A stretch of 64,000 nt of DNA from Hyaloperonospora brassicae (Eukaryota; Oomycota; Peronosporomycetes; Peronosporales; Peronosporaceae): NCBI GenBank assembly GCA_947650285.1, contig CANTFL010000610.1, positions 78,843 to 142,842 on the forward strand. Reading direction: 5' to 3'. Numbering within the stretch: the first letter of the stretch is position 1; each line of letters opens with the position of its first letter. The position numbers were made by a program, and so were the translations under genes. Of this stretch, positions 11,506 through 22,882 are shown one piece after another. Under the pieces are notes generated by a model. It was not told where the DNA came from. It saw only the letters and a list, made by a program, of their open reading frames with translations, and searched no databases.

Positions 11506-13108
11506 ATGAGCCCAATGGCTGGAGTAAATGAAACGACTGTCAAGACACCAGAAGGTGTCGCGCGAGCTGCGCCAGGGCGTGGTTCACCAGCGCGTGTGCC
11601 CTCATCGGTGAACACGCCGGCAGTCGTCAAAGGGGCGCCCGCCCAAGAAAGGGGTGAGGCGACCGATGACAAGAACCTCGCGGCCCTCGCCAAATTGACC
11701 GACCGCCTGTCGAATCTCGAGTCTGCGCAGCGCGTCCAGGATTAAAATGAGCGGATGCTTGGATCTGTCGAGAGAGGCATGTTTGCGTCTAAGCTTGGGG
11801 CGAAGATGCGTGGACACCCCATGACCATCGATGCGTCTGGGCTACTATAGGAGAAACCATCAGCGCATCGTGCGGGCTCGCGCTGACCCGATTACGGCGA
11901 GTCTATGTTCGCCTCTTTCGCGCCACCGCGCGGACAGCAGTCATCTCAACATCGCACGCCGACGCAAGCAGCCGAGCCCATGGCCGCGCCGCGTCAAGAG
12001 GCGCCGCCATCTACGACTCACATGGCAGCAGCGATTGGCAACTACTGGATGCCGACCGCGAGCCAGCGAAAGCTCAACATTCGCATGTTTGATGGGACGG
12101 AGCTTTACAAGAGACTCAGGAGTGGTTTTTTTGACTGGGGACGCAACTTCATGAGCGCTTTGAGCCTCGCTGAGGCGTCTTGCGGTTTCATGTGGATGGA
12201 GGCCGGAAGATCGATCTCCTTGGCCATTTTTGGCCAGTACTGCGGAGAGCTACTACCACAAACAGGTTGACACTTGGTGGGTGCAGCATCCAAGACTTGA
12301 GCACCTCATGGAGCAGCTGCACTTGACGTCTTAGACTACTATCGCGGCGAGCCAGGCCATGAAGCTGTTCATGGCAAAGAAAGAAGCGCGACGCACCTGG
12401 TCCGAGCACTTTTTATACATGGTGGCCGTCAGCGATGCGCGCGGTGGCGCCGACTCACTCGTACTCGACAACATCGTGCATCACGGGTCGCCGGAGTTGA
12501 TGAACGCCATGCGGGCGAAGTATGACCCGACGCGGTCTGACTACCTGCGCCACACTGAGGGGCTGGCACACTTTGCGCAGTCGATCGATCTGGGCAGCGG
12601 TGCGGGTGGTCGCGAGGTCGTGACGGCGCATGTTGAGGTGAAGCGTCAAGATACGCGAACGTGGTTCCGCTGCGGAAGGGCGGGGCACGTCGTCTCCGAA
12701 TTCATGAAAAGAGTTGTATCTAATGATGAGACAAGCAACACGAGCGGAAGTGGCAACATGGTGCTTGCGCTCACGGAGAAAGCGTCCGCGGCTCGCGCGA
12801 AAGGAAAGAAGAGCAAGAAGAAGAAGAAGAACTCACGCAGCGATGCGGCTCGTGCGAGCACCGCTAGCTATAACGGGCTGGCTGCGACCTCCACGGGCGA
12901 TTTCGTGCTCGCTGCAAACGATGAAATTGGCGTTAATCGAGGCGACTGGATCCTTGACAGCGGCGCGAGTAGAAACCTCGTGAATGACGAGTCAATGCTG
13001 ATCGAACCGGCTGCCTGCGTCCACGAGATCGCCATGGTAGATAATGTGTCTCTGCAGCTGACGCCTTTTGGGGGTTGTGCGACTCGAGGTACTCGCGCGC
13101 GGTGCTAA
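11506..13108 (+). pseudogene. Copia gag and protease region
   Basis: Frames 11506-11745, 11905-12270 and 12359-13108 together form a gag-like protein. A short coiled stretch ('LAALAKLTDRLSNLESAQ') lies near its start. A degraded CCHC knuckle ('WFRCGRAGHVVSEF', first and last Cys lost) is near 12660-12710, followed by a Lys-rich block. The Copia protease signature 'WILDSGAS' is at about 12948-12971 (Asp-Ser-Gly). The frame ends at 13108, just before the region that should lead into integrase. Frame breaks at 11745 and 12270-12359 show it is dead. Confidence 0.7.
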
Positions 13109-13337
13109 GACGAGTGCGACTCTGACTAAAAATTTTCTTGCGCCGCGGCTGGCGAAGAATATCGTCTCATACGGGAGGCTGAAGATCAAAGATTTTGCTC
13201 TAGTGTACGACTAAGGCAAACGCGCACTAGCGCGGCGCAGCGACGAAGCATTCGCGTTTGACGTCGCGATCGAAAGCAACGTTTAATACGTTGAGACGAC
13301 AGCGACACGCGGGAAACACAACGCTAAAGATGCGATC

Positions 13338-13940
13338 ATGGCCGCGTTCGAAGTACTTGAGACGAATGATGATGCCGACGATGCGCACGAAGCCTCGCTG
13401 CTGCACTGGCACCAGCGACTTTGCCACCTCGCGTTCAATACAATCGAGCGCATGGCTGGCGATCCAGCGTCGGGCATCCGACTAACCAGCAACATACGCA
13501 TGGCGTGCGTATCTTCCCTCGAAAGCAAGCAGATGCGCAATGCGCAGTCTCAGAAACACAGCGGTGCTAACTCTCCAATCGACAGAATCGGCTGTGTCAT
13601 CTGCTCGGATTTTAAAGGCCCGATGACGCGGCAGGAACGCTTCGTTAAACGATATATGGCAAAATCAATCGACCATAAGTCGAATTACTGGCGCGTGTTA
13701 GTCGCGCGCACAAAGGACGCAGCGGCGAAACAATTTGAGGCTTTTCTACTTCATTTTGAAATTATCTTCGGGTACAAGGTCCATGTGTTACGGACGGACA
13801 GCGTTGGCGAGTACGCCAACGTCTATTTGTTTTGCAAACGCACGGGTGTCGCGCGCCAAGTGTCTGAAGCCCGCAACCAGGCATCACACGGCAAGGCGAA
13901 GAGGATGCACCGGACTGTGTTAAACACGCGCGCAGCATGA
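13338..13940 (+). pseudogene. Copia integrase, zinc-finger region and core
   Basis: 200 codons. The GAG-pre-integrase box 'HWHQRLCHL' (residues about 21-29) is followed by the rve core: first catalytic Asp in 'CSDFKGPM', second in 'VLRTDSVGEY'. The third box reads 'HGKAKRMHRT', where Copia elements normally have Glu in 'GKAERMH', so the catalytic Glu looks replaced by Lys. Integrase inserts the cDNA into the host genome. This copy is predicted inactive. Confidence 0.8.
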
Positions 13941-15064
13941 TGTTTGCGTTTGCGCTGCCGTTGCAGTTTTTAAGGGACGCGGTGCAGTACTCTGTCCACA
14001 TATTAAACTGCAGTCCTACGCGAGCGAACGCAAAGAGAGCGTCGATTATCGAGGTGCTGACGGGCAGGGCGCCAGATTTGCGCAGCATCGTCGTCTTTAA
14101 ATCGTCGTGTAGTGTCTATCGCGACCCCCGCAAGAGCTCGCTGTATCAGCAATCGCAGACAGGCATCACCGTGGGTGTTAGCGAGGAGACAAAGGTATAC
14201 AAGGTACTTCTTCAGCGAGAAAACGAGGTGCTCGTCACACAACACGTAAAGAACATTTCCTCGCTGTCCCATACTCAGAATGCTCAACTGCAGCGCGCGA
14301 TGGAGGTCGGAGATCAAGCCAAAGAAGCAGAAGAGGAAGAGCCACTAGCAGGGGTGAAAGTGAGGACTCGCGATACAAATGAAAGATCTCGAGATGGTCG
14401 CGGCGCTCGCAGGAATAACAAGAAGCTGTGGGAGCGACAAGCGCACGGAACGCGCGGCGCGTCGAAGCGTGAGCAAGCAGATGCGCGTCCGAAAAAGCAA
14501 GCTGCTATTGACGAAGTCGTCAGCACGGCCTTCGACCGCGATCCCCGCAATTATGGCGAGGCCATACTCAGCTCGAAGCGCGTAAAGTGGCAAAAGGCAA
14601 TGCAAGAGGAAATCGCTGCGCTCATAAGCAACGATGTGTGGCGCGTGACGAAGCGCAGCCCGGGAGCGAATGCTTTTCACTTTAAGTGGGTATATACGAC
14701 CAAGACTGGAGCCGACGGAGAGCTGAAGCAATATAATGCGAGGCTTGTCGCATGCGGCGATGAGCAGGTGCTCGACGTCGATTACAGCCGGGCCTTTTCC
14801 GCCGTGATGGAAATATCGACGGCAAAGGTTGTGGTAGCTCTCGCTGCAACGTGGGGCGTGCCTGCAAATCACGGAGACATCCCAAACGCATACGTCCGTG
14901 CCAAAAAGGAGGCTCACCTCGACATCAGCCTGCAGGTGCCATGTGGGATGAGCGTGTCAGAGAGTACTCTACGCAAGATAGGTGCTGCGCACCCAGGCCA
15001 GGTCGCCTTGGAGCTGAGGAGGAGCCTGGACTGGCTGAAGCAAGTTGCTCCACGCGCGACTTAG
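13937..15064 (+). pseudogene. Copia integrase end and N-terminal RT (RVT_2)
   Basis: 375 codons in a frame overlapping the previous one by one codon. The first ~100 residues are the end of integrase ('AVQYSVHILNCSPTRA'). A Lys/Arg/Glu-rich linker follows, then the RVT_2 start: 'KWQKAMQEEIAALISNDVW', 'FKWVYTTKTGADGEL.QYNARLVA.G', 'DYSRAFSAV', and a weakened 'HGDIPNAYV' where Copia RT has 'DV.NAFL'. The frame ends at 15064, before the catalytic YVDD, which lies in another frame at 15145-15156. Confidence 0.8.
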
Positions 15065-15109
15065 CCATGCGGGTATGTGCAATGTGCTTCAGACATGTGT
15101 CTGTACCAT

Positions 15110-16123
15110 GAACGCGACGGATTGAGCTGGTCGTTGTTGATGTCTACGTCGACGACCTATTGGCGACAGGAAGGAGCGTCGCGGCGGTCGATCGTTTATT
15201 TCGCGAGCGTGGCGTCGCTGTCTATCAAGTATCTAGGTCACGCTCACAAGTTTCTGGGGATGCAAGTGGATTTTGAAAGTGAACACGCATATTGCATCGA
15301 TCAAGAGGAGACAATCAAGGACTTCCTGCGGGCTCAAGGGATAGCGATGCAAACCCACCGAAGACTCCGATTGGAAATGAATGCTACGATATTATAGGCG
15401 GCGATGCCGCGCTTCTGGTTGAGACTAGTACAGCCGGTGGTGCGACGATAAACGCGTTTAAGTCGCTCGTCGGGAGTCTGCTATGGGTCGCGCGGTGCTC
15501 GAGGCCGGACATTGCCTGTGCAGTACACAAAGCGACTTGGCAGACGCACGCACCGCGCGTGCACGACTGGAAGCTTGCCAGCGTGTCGCACGATTTTTAT
15601 AAGGGCACTACTACGCTTAAGCTTGAGATGACAACGGCGAAAATAAGTTGCGACACGTTGCAGCTCGTAGCCTTCAGCGACACCGACTACGCAGCGGACA
15701 GGTCAGATCTCAAGTCGCTAACGGGAGACATTGTGCTATTGAATGGTATGGAGGTATCGTGGACTGCGAAGAAGCAAGGAGAAATAAGTCTCTCGACAAT
15801 GGAGTCCGAATTCGTCGAGGCGTCGGAAGTCGCGAGCGGGCTCATTGGCTTGCAACAGATGCTTAAAGAGGTGGTCATGGCGCCGGTTGTCCCTATGGTA
15901 ATTTACGCGGACAATCGAGCAGCCATCAGCCAGATCGAAGGCGAAGCTTCCTCCATCAAGGCTAAGCACATCGACGTAAGGCACAAGCATCTGCGCGACC
16001 TCGCTTAACGCGGTATTGTCACGACGAAGCACGTTCCGTCCGATTTAATGCTCGCAACTCTGATGACTAAGGCCCTCAATGCGACTAAACTGGGGGAGCT
16101 GCGGAGTCTGATGCATCTTTAGT
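15110..16123 (+). pseudogene. Copia RT C-terminus and RNase H
   Basis: The catalytic YVDD box is encoded at 15145-15156 ('VVDVYVDDLLATG'). 15292-16008 then covers the RT thumb and RNase H: 'SLVGSLLWVARCSRPDIACAV', 'AFSDTDYAADRSDLKSLTG', 'STMESEFVEASE', 'IYADNRAAI', 'KHIDVRHKHLRD'. These are the usual Copia RNase H landmarks with the acidic residues present. A stop at 16006-16008 cuts off the final ~38 residues, which continue in frame to about 16123 ('TKAL'). Confidence 0.8.
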
Positions 16124-16312
16124 AAGAGCTTGATGCGATATAGTGTCGGACAATCAAGAGAGGGCAAGATTAATGCGTCTGAGTGTGCATCATGGTCGAG
16201 GCTTGTGTAAGGAGACCAAGGACGAAGGAGCTCATGAATGAAGGACCGCAATGACACATGCAAGCTCAAGAAATGGGAATGGGTGTGAGAGCAAGTCACG
16301 ACCATGGAGGAG

Positions 16313-16600
16313 TGTTGGAACTGCTGGATGTGGGAAATGTGTGCGAGGGCACGAATAGACGATCGGAGTGGTCGACCGGTGACTTGAGTTTTATTTGAGG
16401 CCATGATGTCATAAACTTGCTGTGCGCGAATGTTGGACGCAGAGTGACAAGCAGAAAAGTGTTGTATTCAGGTAGAGTCAGAATGCGTGCGAGATAGATG
16501 ACTGGAGCAGAGAGCTTTGGGGAGCACGGCAGAGGAGAGGGAACTAGTAAGAAGCAAAACAGAATCTTATCTTCCACCTACTTCATCCTAATGCAACGCA
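16313..16600 (+). repeat. 3' LTR of the Copia element
   Basis: Starts TGTTGGAACT right after the purine-rich 'catggaggag' (polypurine tract for plus-strand priming) and ends GCAACGCA. Aligns to 10519-10806. Confidence 0.85.
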
Positions 16601-16611
16601 TACTTACCAAA

Positions 16612-16790
16612 AGTTTCTGCGGCTGCTGCTGTTTTTGCTGCTGTTGCTGCTGCTGCTGTAGTTGTTGTTTTTGATACAGTTGATGTTGTTATTTGAGTAT
16701 CGATTGTTGATGCTGCTACTGATGTTGCTACTTCTTGTGTTGTTGTTGTAGATGCTGCGCTTGCTATTAATGTTGTTCTACTTGTGGATC
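16612..16790 (+). repeat. GCT/GTT trinucleotide tract, right of the Copia insertion
   Basis: Interrupted GCT and GTT runs continue the tract seen at 10430-10520. The minus-strand frame 16830-16588 reads as Ala/Thr/Ser runs, which is low complexity and not recognisable as a protein. Confidence 0.65.
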
Positions 16791-16973
16791 GCATTTTCTT
16801 CCTGCTTACTAGGTTATAATCCAAGTACACATAATCATATCAATAAAACCCAATGAGTCTATTCTTTCCGTTTAGCTCTTATTGATGACTTTGATGTCTG
16901 CAGACTTCGTCGTATGCAGACATATTTCAGTAAGGAAACGTGCGATGATGCCTTAACGGTATCCGTCAAAGTA

Positions 16974-17030
16974 AGACGTGGGGTATTTTTAAAATTCGTG
17001 ATCATCTGGGGCATTCTTATTAGAAGCTGT
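16974..17030 (-). repeat. Right terminal inverted repeat of the foldback-like element
   Basis: The reverse complement begins 'aataagaatgccccagatgatcacga' and continues 'ttttaaaaataccccacgtc', matching the first units of the left end at 10055-10190. Only two units are present here, against five on the left. Confidence 0.6.
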
Positions 17031-17075
17031 TCACCACTCACTTTTCGCTAACCACTACATACCCTCCTTCATGTG

Positions 17076-17110
17076 CACTGCATAATTCTCTTGCGCTATG
17101 ATTGGCTAAA
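17076..17110 (+). repeat. 35-bp word shared with 33047-33081
   Basis: 'cactgcataattctcttgcgctatgattggctaaa' (quoted across its span) occurs here and, with one or two differences, at 33047-33081. Both copies lie about 30 bp left of a D-type element boundary. See the findings. Confidence 0.7.
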
Positions 17111-17140
17111 CATAAATTAGTGAAGAGGCATCATTTATAA

Positions 17141-18224
17141 TGTGGTAAAGTCACTAATCAAATGATGGGACGTGGATCGGTGACCACCCAGTTAATGTGT
17201 CATTTACTGGTTGAAAATGAGACCATGGGACCTGGCGATCTAATAAGAGATGGGAGGCGATCCCAACGGAGAAAGACGATCTGATTTAACTGTCGTCAGA
17301 TTGATGGGTACGGAACGATCTGAGACGGGGCGCGGAAAGGGATAATTTCCACGTTACAATTTGGGACAAGGAATGATTTCAACGGTGCGTTCTGAGACAA
17401 GGGACTGAATTGCATCAAACAATCCATCTGAAGCAGAATTATTTCGGGAAAGGTGCATCGGGGACCAGGCGATGTGAGGTGACTCTTTGACAAAGGTGCC
17501 GAAATCCATCAGATCGGTGACACTCGTTACCGGTCTCCCGAAGGGAGTACTGTTTTGGGTTAATTATGGCCCGATCTGGATGTGTGGATGTTTGTGGGAG
17601 CCCGTGGGACCGTTGTAAGAACTACGGATGGTCCCATTGAGCAGATAAATCCGTGAGGATGGTATCGGAGTACGCTCAATGGACGGAAGAACATTCATGG
17701 CCGGATTGTACTGTGTCGGTCCTCAACAATCTCGAATTGGACCTCAGATCGGTCATGTTCCCTGCTGACTATGGATATATCGGTGATGAAGCTGTTGAAT
17801 CGTGATAAGCATGCTTGATGAAGGTCCATGAGTGATGTCCCAAAAGTTTAGATCTAAAGAGCCAGTGGAAGCCGGGTGAATTAACGTCGCGATATGGATC
17901 TAGACACATTCGGCATTTGGATACTATTTTGGACTTTTCGGTACCAAAATTGGGTATTTGGTATGGTATTTGGAATTTGGTTCCTTTTGGGTGCCTAAGT
18001 ACGATATTGGGAGTATTGGCGCTATCTTTGGAGTACAGGTCACGAAATTTCGACACGTGTTCAAGGGGGCGGTCAAGCTTAAAGGTGATATCGACTTGGG
18101 GGTGACCTATAGTTGGGAATAGGCTTCAAGATAGGTTGGATATTAATTTGGTTGGTTAATAAACAGACTTGAACTCTACTTTTTCTGCTCACGACGCACG
18201 TTCTCCTACCCACTTCTCCGGGCA
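17141..18224 (+). repeat. 5' LTR of element D
   Basis: Starts TGTGGTAAAG and ends CCGGGCA. The same 1.1-kb sequence lies inverted at 33894-34979 with high identity, which fixes both boundaries. Eight nucleotides after the end, 'tggcttccccggcgggtc' (18233-18250) begins with TGG as a primer-binding site should. The tRNA is not identified. Confidence 0.85.
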
Positions 18225-19134
18225 AGATTGATTTGGCTTCCCCGGCGGGTCAAGGCACGCGTGTTACAGGGACACAGAAGACCGATCTTGGATTGTTGGC
18301 CAAGATCGAGAAGAGCGATCTTGGGATATCTGGCCCGGATCGATCAAGTACTCACACTCAGCTCAGCTGCTAGGGTAGCAGCAAAAAACAACAAAGGAAA
18401 AGGATTTTGGTTACACGATCGCAAGGCGGCTCAAGTGGTCAGAAGATCTGGACAAGGGGTTCAAGACAAGACCGATCGAGACCGAGACGATCTACCAGAC
18501 AGATCAGCACGTTTCATTTTGGCGAAACAAGAGGCCGATCTGCCCAAATTGCGCACTTCCAGCAAGATCGACGCAGGACTATTATTTGCTGAGTGAAGAT
18601 TTCCGCACAGCAAAGACCCCGACCCCGAGAATAAATCGAGATCGGTGTGATTCAAGATCGAGATCGCGACGCATGCAGATCGAGATCGCAGCGCCTCAAG
18701 ATCAAGATCGCAGAATCCCTGGTCGTGGTGTGAAGATTTCCACGCCGGAAGCGAACTCTCAACCCAACCTCTCAGCGAGATCGACATCTCCCAAGGCCGT
18801 TACGAAGACCTCAAGCCAGCCCAACCGACTGGTACACAAGGTGAGCACAAGGCTATACAACAAGGCGTGGATCGGAGTACCCCTCCGTGAGTAGGCAAGT
18901 CTGGGAAGTGGAAGATCGATACTCACTAAAGTAATTTTGTGAGATCGACTTCACCACAATGATTTGCGTGCCTGGATCTTCTGAGGCCTCTGAATTTCAC
19001 CGTGAGTCCACTGGCGAAGCTGTCAAGATCAAGCAAGAGCCTGGGATTGAATTGTCAGCGATAGAAGTATCGACGCAGACACGCAGAAGCACAAAATCCT
19101 CAGATCATCAGAGTTTTGTCGGAGCTCTGATGGA
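18225..19134 (+). other. Leader of element D
   Basis: Open frames are present (18228-18596 from a TTG, and 18586-18894), and the D2 copy has the same frames open. They start inside the primer-binding region and contain no domain I recognise. The DNA is rich in 'gatcg' and 'agatc' words. I treat it as leader. A short upstream ORF role cannot be excluded. Confidence 0.5.
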
Positions 19135-21441
19135 ATGAAAATGAAAGAGAAAGATCGAGAGATTGATTCGGAAGATAAACCTCAATTCCCTCCTAGGGTC
19201 CTTATGGGGGCCACCGCAGATCGCTTAGCAAAGAGCGATCTGCTGGATGAAAATCCAATGGTGAAAACCAAACCGGCGAAAGCCAAACCCTATCTTCTCG
19301 TCGATAGATCGCCCGACGTCAAGCCGAGGAATTCGATCATGACATCGACCATACCAAAACGATCCACGATGAGAGCGGATGGATATGAAGGCAAATATTG
19401 CCAGATCGACCAAACTGTGCAATCGAAGATCGGAGCTAACGATGAATACGATCAAGAACAGGACGAGATTGCGATGCAAAAGACCGAATATGATCAAAAG
19501 AAGATCGCATTCATAAAGATTGAAAGTACAGGTAAGTCGTGGGAGCATGCGAAATGGCAGCGCTATTATATCCATTTAAAGACAATGCTCAAGACGGACC
19601 CGGCGAACAAGATATCACGGCTTAAGTTGATCGTCCCTATGGACAAGCCGAATTCTGTCCCACCTCCAGGGACCAACAAACTCGACGCAATTAACTTGAT
19701 TTTGCGGATGTTAGACGACATGGGTTTCTGCGCTAAAGCTTTTGATGAGGATGAACTGCTGAGTTTCAGCTTGGAACACTTGGGGACGCAAGGAGAAAGT
19801 TCGTGGGGATCATGACACTTATAATGGGCGAAGCTACTAAGCCTAAAGACAAGGTCGCTATACACTAGAACTCACTCCGGGAACACCTCAAAGGATCTCC
19901 CCACTATGACTCAGGTGACTCTGAGATCGAGTCAGACGAATCCATCAGCATTCGCAGGATGTATATACGACAGTCAGGAAGATCATTTCTACAGAACCGG
20001 ATCGACAAGGCCAAGATCGAAGCCTGGAAGAAGCAAACCATGATTGACGTACAACCACGTCCGATCGGTGCACCAATGAGGTTTGGAGATCAGATAGAGA
20101 ATAATCTTGGTCGATATTTCAATATAGCGATGAAGAAACACGAAGCAGAACAACTAGCAGCCCAACGAATGAACCGACAGCCGAGCCGTGATCCAGATCG
20201 ATGTACTTTTACCCAGCCCTCGCAAGAGATCTATGACAAGCCGGATATGGATATGGAATCGGTTGAGTCCAACACTTACGATCAGATCCAGCAGGGGGAA
20301 GAATATGATTTAGAAAATCTGTGGTAGGCCGATCCAAGGCGATCTCAAGTTGCCGCGACCGGTGTGACTAACGGGACCAACTCCGTCATTCAAAGGATCA
20401 GAACCTCAGCGATCTCCGATCCGAAAGAGTTCTCGCGAACGGATAGAGAAGTAGACAAAGCACAGACCTGGATCGGCAAAGTTAAATCAGCGTTCCTTCG
20501 GGACCAAGCATCGAACGAAGAGAGATTTCTGGTTTTCGGCAATATCCTGGTAGGCCCAGCCCGCTACTGGCACCAACAGCTGCGCACATCGACGAAATCC
20601 AATTGAAAAGAATTGATGAACAGATTCTTCTTATACATGCGCGACACAAGATGTCAGCGGGCCGGAAATATTACCACGCAAAGAAGCGGTCGAAAGTAAA
20701 GACTCTGCAGTACTTGCATCAGCTCAACGTGATGGGAATGTTGGCGAAGGTACCGGTGAAGGATGGAGTGCCAGATGCACGCAAGGAACATGTCGACAAT
20801 TTCATTGACACCTTGGACGATCCCGATTTCTTCGACCAGCTGCTACTGCTATATATAGTAGATGCGGATACCATGCAGTAGACATTGTATGGATACCAGC
20901 AAGGGAGATCGCTTCAAGGGAAGTGATGATGGGATCGTCCAAGTTCAGACAGAAGGGGACGCCTGGTCCAGCACTTTCTAAGCCTGCACGTGCGGTGAGG
21001 ATGGTCCGTACCGAGGATATTAGCAGTGAGTCAAAATCGAACACCAACGGATCAAATTTGGAATATAGATTGAGATCGATCCATATGGCTGCCACTACGG
21101 ATCGGCGTACACCATCTCGCGACGCTTCAGCGAATATGAGATCGGTCGATCCGAATACTCGGCGGGACTACCAAGATCGCAGTATGCCATCGAAGACGTG
21201 TACCCATTGCGTATCGACCAAGCATGGAGATCTCGGTTGTTGGAAGCGGCTCACGTGCCAGAAATGTGGGCGTAAAGGACACCCCTCCGACAATTGTTTT
21301 TTTGTGTGTCGTGCCTGCGGTGAGATGCATGACCCGGGGATGTGTCCCATGGATGATATCTACAACATGATCCGACAATTATTGGTCCCGAACAAGCATG
21401 CAGGAATGCTTCCAAAGAAGGACGAGAATATGTTAAGCTAG
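19135..21441 (+). pseudogene. gag of element D
   Basis: Frames 19135-19815 (226 codons, Lys/Glu/Asp-rich), 19959-20327, 20364-20606, 20603-20881 and 20923-21441 form one gag in pieces. The capsid-like core is at 20400-20880 ('RTDREVDKAQTWIGKV', 'RYWHQQL'). A CCHC knuckle 'CQKCGRKGHPSDNC' (C-X2-C-X4-H-X4-C) is encoded near 21258-21299, preceded by a further Cys/His cluster and followed by 'CRACGEMHDPGMC'. Gag packages RNA and forms the particle. At least four breaks make it non-functional. Confidence 0.75.
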
Positions 21442-21475
21442 GACGCTCGCCAGGTTTAAATCTGGTGCGAGCCGA

Positions 21476-22864
21476 TTGTTCTGGGCTCCGCATTATTGCA
21501 TTTGTGGAAAAAAGAAGATATATCATGAGAGTAAGCAGAATACAGACATTGAAACAAATATATCTCGTTCGAAGTCAAAACGTGTCTCTTCCGTCTCAAG
21601 TCTGAAGAGTTTCGACGAGTACTCGAGATCCACCCCAACTATAGAAATTGAGCTCGCTTATGGGGAATCTTGCGGATATTGGAATTATATTGCCGGGAAT
21701 TGGTATAAACAGGCGAAAGCAGTTGGCAAGATTAACAACGTAAAAGCCACTCTGTTATTTGATGCTGGTTCTGAAGTGTGGATTATTGACACCACCTTTG
21801 CTTGTAAGGTCGGTTGTCACATTGACGAAAGTCAACGACAAGAATGTATCGGGATCGGAGAAACTCCGTATATGACGATGGGACATACCAAGATCAAGGT
21901 CATCTTAGCGGGATCGCTGGTATATTACTTCAATGTGTGGATAGGCGATCTATCAGGACAGGAAGCGATTTTGGGATTGAACCTTATGGTACCTGCCGGA
22001 GTGCGGCTCGATCTAGCTGATGGCGCGCTATGTCTACCAGAAGTAATCCGTATTCATCTCGCAGGACGTCGCCCCGCGTACGGATCGAAGATACATCACA
22101 TGCATGCGAAGGGCCAACATGTAGTGATCCCGGTCGGAGAGCCCAGAGAAGTGAAGATCGGGATCGGAGGGGCTAAGATGAAGTTGTGGGTCGCCAGAGG
22201 ACCAGACTGGGTACCTACAGTGATCTCGAGGTTTGGTAGTAGGAAGTACCTGCAGATGACCAATACTGGAGACCGTGAGATCATATTGCCCACCCACACT
22301 ATATTGGGCTTGTGGATCGAAGGCGATATGGTACCACGAACTCAAGGTTTCGTGACGTTCAGATTGGGGAAGTACAAGGAGTGGCAAACTCTAGCGTACG
22401 AAGCTGTGACAGATAGTGCGAATGCGCTTCCAGAAGAGCAGATCGGACCATTGGTAGATCGCCCTGAATACGTCACCCCTAAACGTATCATGAAACGACA
22501 ATCTGATCCGCTAAAAGATCTATCTCCAGCGGTCTCTACGGTGACGCGGCAGGCCGGAAACGAGGAACTGCACAAAACAGATTTTGCGGTTGTGGGGGAA
22601 GGAAGGGGCAATGGATCTGAACTAACTACACACAACGAAGCAGAGCTATCGCGAAGGGATGAGGATCATGAGATCGGATTCCAACATGCAACGAAGGGAG
22701 ATCGCGATACCGATCAAGAATTGCCACGTGATAGACCGTCTCTATCGAAGGCCGATCCGACTGACAAATTGTTGAAATTGAGCCAGTATGAAAAGAAGCA
22801 AAATCCTGAGGAAGAGATAATGCCAAAGACTGAAGATGCTGAGATCGCGGAAAACCCGGTTTAA
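21476..22864 (+). pseudogene. Aspartic protease region of element D
   Basis: A single 462-codon frame, the longest in this element. The retropepsin-type active site 'LLFDAGSEVWIID' is at about residues 97-109 (Asp-Ala-Gly in place of Asp-Thr/Ser-Gly). The flap/second motif 'EAILGLNLM' lies near residue 162, as in retroviral-type proteases. The C-terminal 200 residues are a charged, disordered linker to RT. It would cleave the gag-pol polyprotein. The frame is open, but the neighbours are broken. Confidence 0.65.
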
Positions 22865-22882
22865 TACCATGAGAGCGGATAT

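Larger units (their letters stand above)
10519..16600 (+). mobile_element. Ty1/Copia-type LTR retrotransposon, inactive
   Basis: Two 288-bp LTRs (10519-10806 and 16313-16600) flank an internal region in Copia order: gag, zinc knuckle, protease, GAG-pre-integrase, integrase, RT, RNase H. Reading frames are broken between 13108 and 13338, near 15064, near 15397 and elsewhere. The integrase appears to have lost its last catalytic Glu. By eye the LTRs differ at about ten positions. I found no target duplication: 'gttgc' on the left, 'tactt' on the right. A TG-rich microsatellite insertion site may hide it. Confidence 0.85.
10055..17030. mobile_element. Inverted-repeat (foldback-like) element, interrupted by a Copia element
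   Basis: The left end (10055-10190) and the reverse complement of the right end (16974-17030) share about 50 bp: 'aataa..aa.tgcccca' then 'a..at.acga...ttaaaaat..ccca'. Removing the Copia insertion (10519-16600) leaves about 890 bp, too short for a transposase, and I see no transposase motif. Both arms also contain GTT/GCT trinucleotide tracts. I read it as a non-autonomous DNA transposon with tandemly repeated ends. The superfamily cannot be assigned from the sequence alone, and I could not define a target duplication. Confidence 0.5.

Noticed and set aside
18228..18596. Leader ORF conserved in D and D2
   Set aside because: It begins with TTG inside the primer-binding region; conservation is explained by the two copies being recent relatives.
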